From a virus: a stretch of 32,157 bases of DNA. Positions 1 to 6,526 of this stretch are shown piece by piece. The translations under genes and the position numbers were made by a program. The notes beneath the pieces are model-generated. The model had not been told where the DNA came from, searched no databases, and saw only the letters and a program-made list of their open reading frames with translations. The DNA is taken from the IMG/VR virus record IMGVR_UViG_3300005466_000055, positions 1 to 32,157 of that record. One strand, given 5' to 3'. The number at the start of each line of letters is the position of its first letter. Position 1 is the stretch's first letter.

Positions 1-318
1 GGTTGCGTTCGCGGGCAGGGCGCCCAGCGCCGGTGTCCGCACGTTGACGATGAACCGCTCCCGCGCGCGCCCGACGAGCCGCCGCTGTTCCGCATAGACG
101 AGCGGATCCGCACCTGTGGCGAAATGCACCGACACGGCGTAGTTGCCTTCCGGAACGCGCACGGAAAATTGGCCCGGCGCGCCTGGCTCGAACCCGAAAC
201 CGGGGGTTGCGTCGTACGGCGGACGGCCGGCGGCGTTGCCGTGTGGCGCAAAATCGAAAGTCAGCGGAGCCGCGGTGAGTACACCCGGTGTCAAAAGAAG
301 GGCTACGGTGACCCTCAA
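1..318 (-). CDS. Secreted rhamnogalacturonan acetylesterase-like protein, N-terminal part (partial)
   Basis: This host gene runs off the left edge, so only about 106 residues are visible. The N-terminus has a short hydrophobic stretch (VALLLTPGVLTAA) that looks like a signal peptide. It is followed by a beta-rich domain with the motifs FDFAP, GFGFEPG, FSVRVPEGNY, EQRRLVG and FIVNVRTPAL. From memory, this order (FDFG, GFE, FSV.LPEGNY, E.RRL, F.VNVRTP) is the N-terminal jelly roll of rhamnogalacturonan acetylesterases of the SGNH hydrolase group, which remove acetyl groups from pectin outside the cell. The catalytic SGNH domain is outside the window. I chose the TTG at 318 because a GGGGGA sequence lies 8 bases upstream and no ATG is available in frame; the start is uncertain. 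It is the only evident non-phage protein gene. Confidence 0.6.
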   Translation of the reverse strand, partial: MRVTVALLLTPGVLTAAPLTFDFAPHGNAAGRPPYDATPGFGFEPGAPGQFSVRVPEGNYAVSVHFATGADPLVYAEQRRLVGRARERFIVNVRTPALGALPANAT

Positions 319-452
319 ATCGGCTTCCCCCGTGCCTGACTCCGAGCGTGCTTGAGCGCTTTTTATCGTAGTTGATCGAAATGCGCCAGCTCGGGACACA
401 TTTATATGCGTGGACTTTGGCACTTCGTCTGATAAAGTGCGCCCCCCTCGAT
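319..452 (+). promoter_or_regulatory. Intergenic region with probable tRNA promoter
   Basis: No gene is seen here. A TAAAGT hexamer at 433-438 followed by a GC-rich stretch (GCGCCCCCC) just upstream of the tRNA looks like a -10 element with the GC-rich discriminator usual for stable RNA genes. A -35 is weak (TGGACT, about 16-17 bases further upstream). The short GAGCG...CGCTTTTT segment near 345-366 could be a weak terminator, but its stem is only 4 bp. Confidence 0.35.
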
Positions 453-528
453 GGGCCGTTAGCTCAGTTGGTAGAGCAGCTGACTCTTAATCAGTAGGTC
501 GTAGGTTCAACCCCTACACGGCCCACCA
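453..528 (+). tRNA. tRNA-Lys (anticodon CUU)
   Basis: A complete 76-base cloverleaf. The acceptor arms GGGCCGT and ACGGCCC pair perfectly and the CCA end is encoded. The D-loop contains AGCTCAGTTGGTAGAGC. The anticodon arm has GCTGA/TCAGT around the loop CTCTTAA, placing CTT at positions 34-36, which reads AAG (Lys). The T arm is GTAGG-TTCAACC-CCTAC. The gene is intact although the prophage begins next to it, so the phage must restore the 3' end on integration. Confidence 0.97.
490..528 (+). other. attL: Probable attL core within the tRNA-Lys 3' half
   Basis: A tyrosine integrase gene sits directly downstream of the tRNA and points at it. Tyrosine integrases of temperate phages commonly use the anticodon or T-arm part of a tRNA as att core. 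The exact core cannot be fixed because attR is not in the window; it would be the stretch of this tRNA 3' half repeated at the right prophage end. Confidence 0.5.
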
Positions 529-550
529 CTTTTTCTCACCAAGTGTCTAA

Positions 551-574
551 GCGTCTAAGGCTGTCCTTAGACGC
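551..574 (-). terminator. Perfect 10-bp hairpin between integrase stop and tRNA
   Basis: The arms GCGTCTAAGG (551-560) and CCTTAGACGC (565-574) are perfectly complementary around a CTGT loop, and AAGTG/CACTT (541-545, 576-580) can extend the stem. The hairpin abuts the integrase stop codon at 575-577. Neither strand has a run of T after it, so intrinsic termination is doubtful. It could instead be an mRNA-stabilising or retro-regulatory hairpin for int, or part of the attL integrase-binding region. Confidence 0.5.
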
Positions 575-1471
575 TCACTTCACCGGCCGGCGCTTCTCGC
601 CGCGCGTGTACACCTCGCGCATCTGCCCACGGTGGCCGATAACGTTCCTGTCCTGCGCGTCGGTCTGCGCCTTCGGGCGTAGCTGGCGGAACTGAAACCC
701 CATCTTCAAGCGCCGCAGGGCGCTCTGAAGGCCCCACTGCGACCAGGCGAGCCCACGAGGGGTCGTGAATAGCGTCGCCCCTCCGCGCTCCAAAGCGCGG
801 TTTATGAAGCCGCGCAGGGTAGGCGTGATCTCGTAGTCCGCTTGCTTGCCGGTCTTGCTCTCGATGTACCGCAGTCGGTCGCCTTGCACGGCTGCCGGCG
901 TCATCAGCATCAGGTCTGTCTGCCGCGCGCCAGTGAGGTACGCGACCGCCAGCAGATCCTGCAAATGCTCATTCGCGCGATCGATCGCGCTGCTCAATGC
1001 GTCGTGCGCTACGTAGACCTTCGACGGCCGCTCGGTGTTACGCCGCACGCCGTGGCACGGGTTCATATCGAGCCAGCCTTTGCGCATGCCGTAGTTGCAC
1101 GCACTCGAGAGACACGCACGCTCGCGGTTCCCAGCGACCGCAGCACCAGCATCCTCGCGATGTGCAAGGTATTGGGCGACGTGCGATGGCTTCAACGCGT
1201 TGCGCGGCATGTGGCCGCAGAACGGAATCAGGCGCGTGACGACGATGCGTCGGTAGTCTTTCTGCGTTGGCGGCTTGAGCTTCGTCATGCCGCTCTTGAC
1301 GAACGCCAACAGCACGCCGGCCATGTTGTGCGGATCGGCATGTGTTAGCTCGTAGTACGCTTCAAGAAGCGTGACTTCCCCATCTGCGACCCGAGTAAGC
1401 GGGAGCCATTTGTTCTTGCGGACGACGTAGTACCGTCCGTGCTTCTGCGTGACTCCTGGCGGGAGCTGCAT
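575..1471 (-). CDS. int: Phage tyrosine integrase
   Basis: A 298-residue site-specific recombinase that would insert and excise the phage at the tRNA-Lys gene. The first ~60 residues form a small N-terminal arm-binding-type region, ~60-150 a SAM-like core-binding domain, and the rest the catalytic domain. Visible catalytic residues are R183 (TGARQTDLM), K206 (ESKTGK), R265 (FRQLRPKA), H280 (VIGH) and Y288 (REVYTRG). The box II motif normally reads H-x-x-R; here Arg262 replaces the first His (R-Q-L-R), a tolerated but uncommon variant. It is the last gene of the leftward operon. The ATG at 1471 overlaps the upstream DUF4224-type frame by 127 bases, so the two starts deserve a check. Confidence 0.92.
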   Translation of the reverse strand: MQLPPGVTQKHGRYYVVRKNKWLPLTRVADGEVTLLEAYYELTHADPHNMAGVLLAFVKSGMTKLKPPTQKDYRRIVVTRLIPFCGHMPRNALKPSHVAQYLAHREDAGAAVAGNRERACLSSACNYGMRKGWLDMNPCHGVRRNTERPSKVYVAHDALSSAIDRANEHLQDLLAVAYLTGARQTDLMLMTPAAVQGDRLRYIESKTGKQADYEITPTLRGFINRALERGGATLFTTPRGLAWSQWGLQSALRRLKMGFQFRQLRPKAQTDAQDRNVIGHRGQMREVYTRGEKRRPVK

Positions 1472-1653
1472 GCGGAGAAGTCTGGTTGCGTATCGGGGCC
1501 CAAGAGTGCCTTATTGATCGCCTCGGTGGTAGTCCACGGGCTACCGTCAGCCCCGACGCCGTGCGTGATCTTGTTTTCGAGCAGATAAGAGCGTACAGCA
1601 CGGCGCGACTGGCGCCGGCTGATCTGCCGTAGCTGCTCGAAGGTGACGATCAC
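1345..1653 (-). CDS. DUF4224-like small protein upstream of integrase (possible excisionase/regulator)
   Basis: From the GTG at 1653 this frame gives 102 residues. The first ~45 (VTFEQLRQISRR..., RAVRSYLLENKITHGVG, PWTTTEAINKALLG) have the size and pattern of the DUF4224 helix-turn-helix-like domain often encoded just before phage integrases. Such proteins are thought to act with the integrase, perhaps as excision factors. The GTG start shares a GTGA overlap with the GIY-YIG gene stop, which supports it. The last ~40 residues overlap the start of int in another frame and are Ser/Arg-rich, so this tail may be poorly constrained. DNA binding is inferred only. Confidence 0.6.
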   Translation of the reverse strand: MIVTFEQLRQISRRQSRRAVRSYLLENKITHGVGADGSPWTTTEAINKALLGPDTQPDFSACSSRQESRRSTDGTTSSARTNGSRLLGSQMGKSRFLKRTTS

Positions 1654-2000
1654 GGCAGCCCCATGATGTTGAGCGGCGGCGCGTAGTGCCGGATGTACGC
1701 GCCCTCGTATCTTGAGACGCAGCGCCACGAAACGCGCTCATACGTTGCGTGGGTGAACCGCTTGCCAAAATATTTGTGCTGCCCTACGCGGAAGGCAATG
1801 TTCTGAGAACGGCCAACATACAAAAGCTCCGGGCCACGCCAAAGGAAGTAGACGCCGCACTCAGTTCCGCCATTCACACGCGGCAATCCTCGCAACTGAT
1901 CCATGGCGAGCACAGCAAATCGCGCCATGCAACGATCGTATGGGTTGGTGCCCATATCGTTCATGTGCTTATTCACGGCGCGTTCGCTCCAGTAGCCCAT
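1650..2000 (-). CDS. Small GIY-YIG nuclease domain protein
   Basis: A 116-residue protein with a GIY-YIG endonuclease fold over residues ~48-112: GVYFLW and LLYVGRS form the GIY and YIG strands, followed by Arg (NIAFR), Glu (YEGAYIR) and Asn (PPLN), the expected catalytic or structural residues. Such stand-alone domains cut DNA and occur in phages as homing or recombination nucleases. The ATG at 2000 lies 8 bases after AGGAG; a GTG three bases earlier at 2003 is also possible. Its upstream stop/start junction reads GTGATG. The role in this phage is unknown. Confidence 0.8.
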   Translation of the reverse strand: MGYWSERAVNKHMNDMGTNPYDRCMARFAVLAMDQLRGLPRVNGGTECGVYFLWRGPELLYVGRSQNIAFRVGQHKYFGKRFTHATYERVSWRCVSRYEGAYIRHYAPPLNIMGLP

Positions 2001-2251
2001 CACCCCCGCTCCTGCTGTGGTGGGAGAGGGCCGATGTCACGTATCACATTGCGCATTGCTCCAGCGGCTATCGGGAAATGTGCCTGCTGGAACGTCAGTG
2101 CGGCTTGTTCAAACTGTTGGACTGCGTAGTGCAGCCTCGCAATCGCCGCCTCTGCGCGGGCGCGTTCGTAGGCCGCAGCCTTCCACTCGTTCACGGTCTC
2201 GCCGCGACGGAACTCTTTCGGCCACTCCGGCATCGTTTGTTCGTCGCTCAC
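2000..2251 (-). CDS. Hypothetical early protein, 83 residues
   Basis: I recognise no family. The protein is charged and helical (NEWKAAAYERARAEAAIARLHYAVQQFEQAALTF would be mostly helix when split at its Gln/Ala-rich middle), suggesting a small coiled-coil or helical bundle. Start GTG at 2251 is supported by AAGGAG seven bases upstream. Its stop is fused to the start of the GIY-YIG gene (GTGATG). The 3' end encodes PLPPQQERG, which comes from the repeat described at 2006-2026. Confidence 0.65.
   Translation of the reverse strand: MSDEQTMPEWPKEFRRGETVNEWKAAAYERARAEAAIARLHYAVQQFEQAALTFQQAHFPIAAGAMRNVIRDIGPLPPQQERG
2006..2026 (-). repeat. Shine-Dalgarno-bearing repeat, copy 1
   Basis: Read on the minus strand it is CTCCCACCACAGCAGGAGCGG. 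It carries the AGGAG of the GIY-YIG gene. It matches copy 2 (2254-2274) at 20 of 21 bases. Confidence 0.7.
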
Positions 2252-2253
2252 GT

Positions 2254-2274
2254 CCGCTCCTTCTGTGGTGGGAG
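2254..2274 (-). repeat. Shine-Dalgarno-bearing repeat, copy 2
   Basis: Read on the minus strand it is CTCCCACCACAGAAGGAGCGG, ending 2 bases before the GTG start of the 2000-2251 gene and supplying its ribosome binding site. Looser relatives precede the plus-strand starts at 15075 and 15317. Confidence 0.7.
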
Positions 2275-2275
2275 A

Positions 2276-2938
2276 CTAATCACAGGTACTGCACCGATTG
2301 AGATGGCTCACGCCATGGGGACAGCGTTGTTCACGCTCCTTCGCCGCAGCGCGGGTGGTGCAGGTGGGGCACTCGTCACCCATCGTGTCCAGATCGATGC
2401 GGCCAGACCCGCCGCACGTCTCGCACACCCCGCTCCGTGGCCCGGTAACGCTCGCCTCTGCAACGACAGCGCTCGCCATTGCCTGCGCCTCTGCGCGATC
2501 CTTCGGCTCGATGAAGTCGCACACGCTCGCCTCTGGCTTTGGCCGCATCTTGGCAAGCATCTCAGCGGCGTCGACATCGCGCTGCTGGATCATCTCAGGC
2601 GTCCATCGCGCCTCTTCCCCGCGACCTGCGGGAGAGGATGGCGGGGAGAGTCTGCAATCTTCGCAGCCGTAGCACGGCACGTATCGCGACGCGTCGTGAT
2701 CGTTGCGGAGCAGTCCGCTATTCCCGCATCTTGGCGGCTCATTCGCCTGCGCGGGAGAGGCGGAGCGGAGGGCGAGGAGCGCTGTCGCTGCTTTGTGCGC
2801 AAGGATGCCAATCGGAACGAAATGTGTCGCTTTTAGCCCGTCAAGCTCCGTCCAGACTAATCGCGCATCTTTCGGGATGCTGAGTAGCTGCTCTTCAAGC
2901 GGTACTTCGCAGGCCATGTGTTCGTCTTTCGTAATCAC
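2276..2938 (-). CDS. Hypothetical early protein with C-terminal zinc-ribbon motifs
   Basis: A 220-residue protein of unknown function. The C-terminal third has a DnaJ-type cysteine cluster, CETCGGSGRI...CPTC, and a last cluster CPHGVSH...CSTCD; both look like metal-binding zinc ribbons. The middle contains CYGCEDC, a further candidate cluster. I chose the GTG at 2938 because a GAGGGGGA ribosome binding site precedes it and it shares a GTGA overlap with the stop of the upstream gene. Residues SPPSSPAGRGEEARW come from a GC-rich imperfect palindrome at about 2609-2640 that looks inserted. Zn binding is inferred from the motifs. Confidence 0.65.
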   Translation of the reverse strand: MITKDEHMACEVPLEEQLLSIPKDARLVWTELDGLKATHFVPIGILAHKAATALLALRSASPAQANEPPRCGNSGLLRNDHDASRYVPCYGCEDCRLSPPSSPAGRGEEARWTPEMIQQRDVDAAEMLAKMRPKPEASVCDFIEPKDRAEAQAMASAVVAEASVTGPRSGVCETCGGSGRIDLDTMGDECPTCTTRAAAKEREQRCPHGVSHLNRCSTCD

Positions 2939-3141
2939 TTCACATCCCCCTCGCCATCGCTTCGCGCAGCAGCGTCTCTGCGGGCCCGCTGTAGTTCCCG
3001 CAGCAACGTAGCCGTCATCCCCCACGGGATCATGGCGTTGTTCATGATCTTTTCGCGATACTCAAAGCTGTCACGGCATTTCTCGTAGCGAATTGCATAC
3101 ATCTCTAGAATTTCGTCGCTGATCTTTTCGTCGCTAACCAT
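2935..3141 (-). CDS. Hypothetical early protein, 68 residues
   Basis: No family recognised. The protein is highly charged and predicted helical (DEKISDEILEMYAIRYEKC, LLRELQRARRDAAARS). The ATG at 3141 has a GGAGG ribosome binding site 6-7 bases upstream. It overlaps the upstream gene by 8 bases and the downstream gene by 4, as usual in this operon. Confidence 0.7.
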   Translation of the reverse strand: MVSDEKISDEILEMYAIRYEKCRDSFEYREKIMNNAMIPWGMTATLLRELQRARRDAAARSDGEGDVK

Positions 3142-3898
3142 GATTTTTTCCTCCCACTTCGCTTCGCGCCTTTGCACCGACAAACGTATGGCTAATCGCG
3201 CCATGCTCATTTGCATGCTCTCCGCATACTGCGCAAATGCTCGTTTCCTTCGCCTTTGCATCCGCTGGCGCTGGGGTGAGGGCGGCGCGCCGCATTTCGT
3301 CGGCCAGGCCTTTCCAGCCCATCGCTTCGACTGATGCGGCACCGCGCTCCAACGCCTCCCGCGTCGCGTCGCGCTCCTTCCGCAGCTCCTCTGCGCGGTC
3401 AAAGTTCACAGCGTTCGACTTGATGGCATAGTCGCGTTGTCCGGCTGCTACGTTGAGCGTCTGACGCAGCTCCGCGAGCTTTGGCTGTGCGCTTCTCCAC
3501 TCTCTGATGATCCACGCAATGACGGCGTCATCGCCGCTGTCGAAGTGCGTGGTGCCGCGCTTGAACTCCAGCAGAATGCGCTCGATGTCATCGAGCGTGA
3601 ACCCATACGGGTTGTTCAGGCCGTACGGCGCTTCGGACGATGGCGCGTCGTAATCTGCATCAATAGGCGGTTCAGGCTCTTTCAGCGCCGCCTTAAGTAG
3701 GCTGTCGGAGATTGTTAGCTGGGCTTGCAGCTCCGCGAGCATCGCAAGCGAAGCGTTTTGCTGAGCTAACAGCGCGTCGTAGTCGGAGGCGAGGACGAAC
3801 GCGTCGAAATCGACCGTAGGGTGTGGGGCCGAGTTCATGTCGCTTGTCCAGCCGTAGTACCGCTTCACGTCCTCGGGCGGCTTGTCGGGGGAGTTCAT
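3134..3898 (-). CDS. Hypothetical early protein, 254 residues, coiled coil plus C-terminal Cys/His motif
   Basis: No confident family. Two heptad-like helical stretches are visible: residues ~40-72 (SDYDALLAQQNASLAMLAEL...) and ~140-200 (QPKLAELRQTLN..., RAEELRKERDATREALERG). The C-terminus carries CAVCGEHANEH, a C-x2-C-x4-H-like motif that may bind zinc. The repeated PYGLNNPYGF is notable. Coiled-coil proteins with a small C-terminal Cys/His motif are common in early operons of temperate phages and usually unassigned. The start has AAGGA eight bases upstream. Only a 12-base gap separates it from the gene before it. Confidence 0.7.
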   Translation of the reverse strand: MNSPDKPPEDVKRYYGWTSDMNSAPHPTVDFDAFVLASDYDALLAQQNASLAMLAELQAQLTISDSLLKAALKEPEPPIDADYDAPSSEAPYGLNNPYGFTLDDIERILLEFKRGTTHFDSGDDAVIAWIIREWRSAQPKLAELRQTLNVAAGQRDYAIKSNAVNFDRAEELRKERDATREALERGAASVEAMGWKGLADEMRRAALTPAPADAKAKETSICAVCGEHANEHGAISHTFVGAKARSEVGGKNHG

Positions 3899-3910
3899 TT
3901 GACGTGTTCC

Positions 3911-4126
3911 TTATTTGGTAGTGACCGGGAAGTGAACCTTGGCCCTGACGTTGCCGACGACCCACAGCCCGCGATTGATAGCGTTGGCGGCGATCACGGC
4001 GTTGCGTCGGCTCTTGAACCCCACAGCAAGCATTTCGTTGCCGCGCGCGTCACGTACTTCGACCGTGAAGCACTTTGGCCCCTCTGCCGACTCAACAACC
4101 GAGGCGGTTTTAGCGCTCGTACTCAT
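3911..4126 (-). CDS. Hypothetical early protein, 71 residues
   Basis: No recognised family. A compact alpha/beta pattern is visible (KCFTVEVRDARGNEML, then NAVIAANAINRG, then ALWVVGNVRAKVHF-like strand). The ATG at 4126 is chosen over a GTG at 4132 because GAGGGG lies at a better distance and because it makes an ATGA overlap with the small membrane gene upstream. Confidence 0.6.
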   Translation of the reverse strand: MSTSAKTASVVESAEGPKCFTVEVRDARGNEMLAVGFKSRRNAVIAANAINRGLWVVGNVRAKVHFPVTTK

Positions 4127-4224
4127 AAACACCCCTCGTCCGGCGGCTCACAGCCGTCATCTGAATCGTTGCTAATAGCCGCGATAAACAACACAGCTAG
4201 GCCTAACCACTGCCACAAGCTCAT
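4123..4224 (-). CDS. Tiny membrane protein, 33 residues
   Basis: The frame is short but well supported: GAAGGGGGA about 7 bases before the ATG, an ATGA overlap with the stop of the upstream gene, and an ATGA overlap with the next start. Residues 3-18 (LWQWLGLAVLFIAAIS) form one transmembrane segment. The tail is acidic with two cysteines (NDSDDGCEPPDEGC). Function unknown. It is one of several tiny membrane proteins in this phage. Confidence 0.6.
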   Translation of the reverse strand: MSLWQWLGLAVLFIAAISNDSDDGCEPPDEGCL

Positions 4225-4520
4225 CGTTTTCCCCCTTCGACGCCTTCGCCGAGAGCGGCATGGATACGCTCATAAAGAGGCAGCGGGATGCGGACCAGCG
4301 TCACGCCGGCGTCTCTATCGTCGCCGTGATAAAGCCGCGACGCGCCCATCTCAATGAGCAGAGCGCGATTCGCATCAGCCTCCCGCCGCAGCGCGGTGAT
4401 GGCGCGGTCGATGCAGCCAGACGCGCTGGCGTAGTTGTCCTCGTGTAGAGCGTGGGAGAGGAACCCAAGCTCACGGCAAATCGCCTCCACGTCGATCCCT
4501 CCATTCACGTCTTCGGTCAT
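4221..4520 (-). CDS. Hypothetical early protein, 99 residues
   Basis: No recognised family. It appears helical (VEAICRELGFLSHALHEDNY, GCIDRAITALRREADANRALL) and ends in a basic tail. ATGA overlaps join it to the genes on both sides, so it belongs to the same translationally coupled set. Confidence 0.68.
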   Translation of the reverse strand: MTEDVNGGIDVEAICRELGFLSHALHEDNYASASGCIDRAITALRREADANRALLIEMGASRLYHGDDRDAGVTLVRIPLPLYERIHAALGEGVEGGKR

Positions 4521-4732
4521 GGCAATACCTCAACGCGACACTTGCGCAACTCGAATGATTTGCGCGTCTCGCTCCATGACTCGCCTGTTGCTTCGCACGC
4601 GTTTTTGATTGCCTGCTTACGAGTCCAGTGCACGCTCCAAGGCCTGCCCCAGTTGGTAAGCAGCCAGCAGAAGCCGTCCAATGTGAGAAGCGGGCGCTCT
4701 ATTTCATTCACATGCTTTCTTGTCTTACTCAT
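4517..4732 (-). CDS. Hypothetical early protein, 71 residues
   Basis: A basic protein of unknown family. The pattern LLTLDGFCWLLTNWGRPWS and RKQAIKNACEATGESWSETRKSFELRKCRVE resembles small phage proteins with a two-strand, one-helix fold, possibly nucleic-acid binding; this is inference. The ATG at 4732 is preferred to upstream starts because GGGAG lies 7 bases before it and it overlaps the previous stop by 8 bases. Confidence 0.62.
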   Translation of the reverse strand: MSKTRKHVNEIERPLLTLDGFCWLLTNWGRPWSVHWTRKQAIKNACEATGESWSETRKSFELRKCRVEVLP

Positions 4733-4931
4733 GTTCCATCTCCCTAACAATCGACACCGCAAGTAATTCCCGCACATCCGCCCCAAGCTCGCCCTGCACG
4801 ATCGCGTCGTAGTCGCCGCGGTCGGCTTTGGCAGCTACGAGACGCCTCGCCCACGCCATACGGCAGTCGGCGCTGCGGGCGGCTTTTAATGCCTGGATTA
4901 AATCGTCCATGGGCGAGGGGTCGGTGGTCAT
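4725..4931 (-). CDS. Hypothetical early protein, 68 residues
   Basis: Unrecognised, mostly helical and acidic. The ATG at 4931 lies one base after the ssb stop, so translation is probably coupled to ssb; there is no good ribosome binding site of its own. A second ATG (MDDLIQ) lies 7 codons further in and could be the real start. Confidence 0.6.
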   Translation of the reverse strand: MTTDPSPMDDLIQALKAARSADCRMAWARRLVAAKADRGDYDAIVQGELGADVRELLAVSIVREMEHE

Positions 4932-4932
4932 G

Positions 4933-5334
4933 TCAGAACGGCAGACTCGAGTCCGTATCGTCGAACTCGCCAGTGGGCACGCGAGTGCGCGGCGGGTCGT
5001 TGCTCGCAACGCCCGCGCTGCTGCGCTTGTCGCCGCCACCTTGCAGCGTTACGCGCTGCACGTTGCAGGTCATCTCCGCCTTCGCGCTACCATCCTTCGC
5101 GCTGTACGCGCGAACGTCGATGTCGCCGCTGACGGCAACCTTGGTTCCAGCCGTCAGGTACTGCTCAAGCTTCTGGCCCCTGGCGCCCCACATGGCACAA
5201 CCGATCCAGAGCGTGGACTTCTTGTCACCGAAGCCAGTGTTCACGGCGAGCGAGAAGTTGGTGACAGTCGTGTCGCCTACGGTCTTCGTCTCTGCGTCGC
5301 GGCCGATGTTGCCGGCGAATGTTCCAGTGTTCAT
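4933..5334 (-). CDS. ssb: Single-stranded DNA-binding protein
   Basis: A 133-residue OB-fold SSB. The N-terminal part has NIGRDAETK (G-x-DPE-like), TNFSLAVN, LWIGCAMWGARGQKLEQYL and GTKVAVSGDIDVRAY, the classic order of SSB strands. The C-terminus is acidic and ends DDTDSSLPF, close to the conserved DDDIPF tip that recruits partner proteins. It would coat single-stranded phage DNA during replication and recombination. It is encoded two genes downstream of the Sak4-like ATPase; a phage SSB is the known partner of Sak4 proteins in single-strand annealing, so the two likely work together. Confidence 0.93.
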   Translation of the reverse strand: MNTGTFAGNIGRDAETKTVGDTTVTNFSLAVNTGFGDKKSTLWIGCAMWGARGQKLEQYLTAGTKVAVSGDIDVRAYSAKDGSAKAEMTCNVQRVTLQGGGDKRSSAGVASNDPPRTRVPTGEFDDTDSSLPF

Positions 5335-5582
5335 GCTGATTCCTTGTCGTAAATCTTTTCAGGGATGTGGTCGTAGTTGCTGGCCTGCGGATACGAGGCA
5401 ATGACTTGGTAGGTAGTCTTGCGCTTCGGCTCCTCTCGCAGCCGGTATGTCGCCATGTATTCGCTCTCATGGCGCAGTTCAACGCGCGCCTGCAGGTTGA
5501 ATGACGAGACGGACATTTCCGCCTCGTTACCGGCCACCTTCGCGAACTCAGTGAGAATCGTGATTGCTTCGCCGAGGTTCAC
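5331..5582 (-). CDS. Hypothetical protein between Sak4-like ATPase and SSB, 83 residues
   Basis: No family recognised. It has a beta-rich centre (SFNLQARVELRH, YMATYRLREEPKRKTTYQVIASYP) after an N-terminal helix. GTG at 5582 shares GTGA with the ATPase stop, and its own stop shares ATGA with ssb. Its position between two recombination genes suggests a role with single-stranded DNA, but nothing in the sequence proves it. Confidence 0.65.
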   Translation of the reverse strand: MNLGEAITILTEFAKVAGNEAEMSVSSFNLQARVELRHESEYMATYRLREEPKRKTTYQVIASYPQASNYDHIPEKIYDKESA

Positions 5583-6526
5583 GCGGCCTCCTGCTTCTTA
5601 CTGGCATCGATGTATTTCTTGATAGCCGCTCGGGACGAGGCGGGGATGAGCCGCCAAACTTCCCCATACTCCTCGATCCCGAACTCACGCAGCTCGTTGT
5701 GCACGGCCATGACGGCGGCGGAGATCGCTGCTTCGTGTTCTTCCTGAGTCGCGCCTAAGTCGCCAGGCGGGTTCAGTGCTTGAGCGAAGCGCACGCTGAT
5801 GTCGTCGCGGCGCTTGGCGATGATGTCTGCTTCAGATGGCGGCGCTTCCTCTCCGCTGTCGAGCCACGCGAGCAACTTCGTGCCGGTCGCCTCGGTGATC
5901 TCGAACGGCTGGCGGAACATCCGCGTGCGGTCCTTCGACGGAATCGCCAAGTGCGATTCGTGTTCCAGTTCGAACACCGACGTAAACTCGTACTCGACGC
6001 CAGAGCGCATTTCGAGCTTCATCCCGACCTTAACGACCTTCTTGTCAGATCCCTGCTGCGTCTCGGTCTTGCTCCGCATCGTCATGATGACGTGCATGCG
6101 TGACTGCAGCATCGCGTCGATGAACGCGCGGTAGCGGGGCGTCGTGTCGCTCCAAGCGCTCCACGTATTGCCCTTGTACTTCGCCACGGCTAACTTCTCG
6201 TTCGCCTCGAGCAATCCACCAGCACCATCCCAAACGTGCGTGCCGCTATCGATGATGCAGTTGCTGTAGCCGGCCCGCTCCGCGCACTGGATCGCTTCGA
6301 TAAAGCGCTCCGGCTCGTACGGCGGATCGAGGTCAAGAACGTCGAAGTCAAAGTCCGTCGAATACAGACTTGCCGACCCGCGCTCCGTGTCGATGAGAGC
6401 AGTGCGCCCGCCCAGACCCTTCGCGATCCGCAGAGCCGCCGTGGTCTTGCCGGAGCCCGATGGGCCACCGACAGCCAATCTCAATTTGGACTTCTTTCTG
6501 GTTGCCTTAGTAAATTGCATAGTCAT
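5579..6526 (-). CDS. RecA-fold ATPase, Sak4-like single-strand annealing protein
   Basis: A 315-residue P-loop ATPase. Walker A is GGPSGSGKTT (residues ~20-29) and a Walker B-like strand is SNCIIDSGTHVWDG (~90). Other core motifs are TALIDTERGSASLY, HVIMTMRSKTE and KVGMKLEMRSGVEYEF, which fit the AAA_24/Sak4 group of phage ATPases (RecA core without the DNA-repair extensions). Sak4 proteins pair homologous single strands with help from their phage SSB. An SSB gene two positions downstream supports this. The C-terminal ~90 residues are helical. GAGAGGAGA precedes the ATG. A cytosolic ATPase of another AAA_24 subgroup remains possible. Confidence 0.75.
   Translation of the reverse strand: MTMQFTKATRKKSKLRLAVGGPSGSGKTTAALRIAKGLGGRTALIDTERGSASLYSTDFDFDVLDLDPPYEPERFIEAIQCAERAGYSNCIIDSGTHVWDGAGGLLEANEKLAVAKYKGNTWSAWSDTTPRYRAFIDAMLQSRMHVIMTMRSKTETQQGSDKKVVKVGMKLEMRSGVEYEFTSVFELEHESHLAIPSKDRTRMFRQPFEITEATGTKLLAWLDSGEEAPPSEADIIAKRRDDISVRFAQALNPPGDLGATQEEHEAAISAAVMAVHNELREFGIEEYGEVWRLIPASSRAAIKKYIDASKKQEAA

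Noticed and set aside
345-370. Terminator between the esterase-like gene and the tRNA
   Set aside because: The stem is only about 4 bp; too weak to call.
1940-2836. Plus-strand open frame of 298 residues
   Set aside because: A shadow of the minus-strand early genes; it has no ribosome binding site and crosses several real genes.
4933-6526. Redβ/Erf-type annealase
   Set aside because: No Redβ or Erf motif is seen; the Walker A and core motifs point to a Sak4-like RecA-fold ATPase with an SSB partner.
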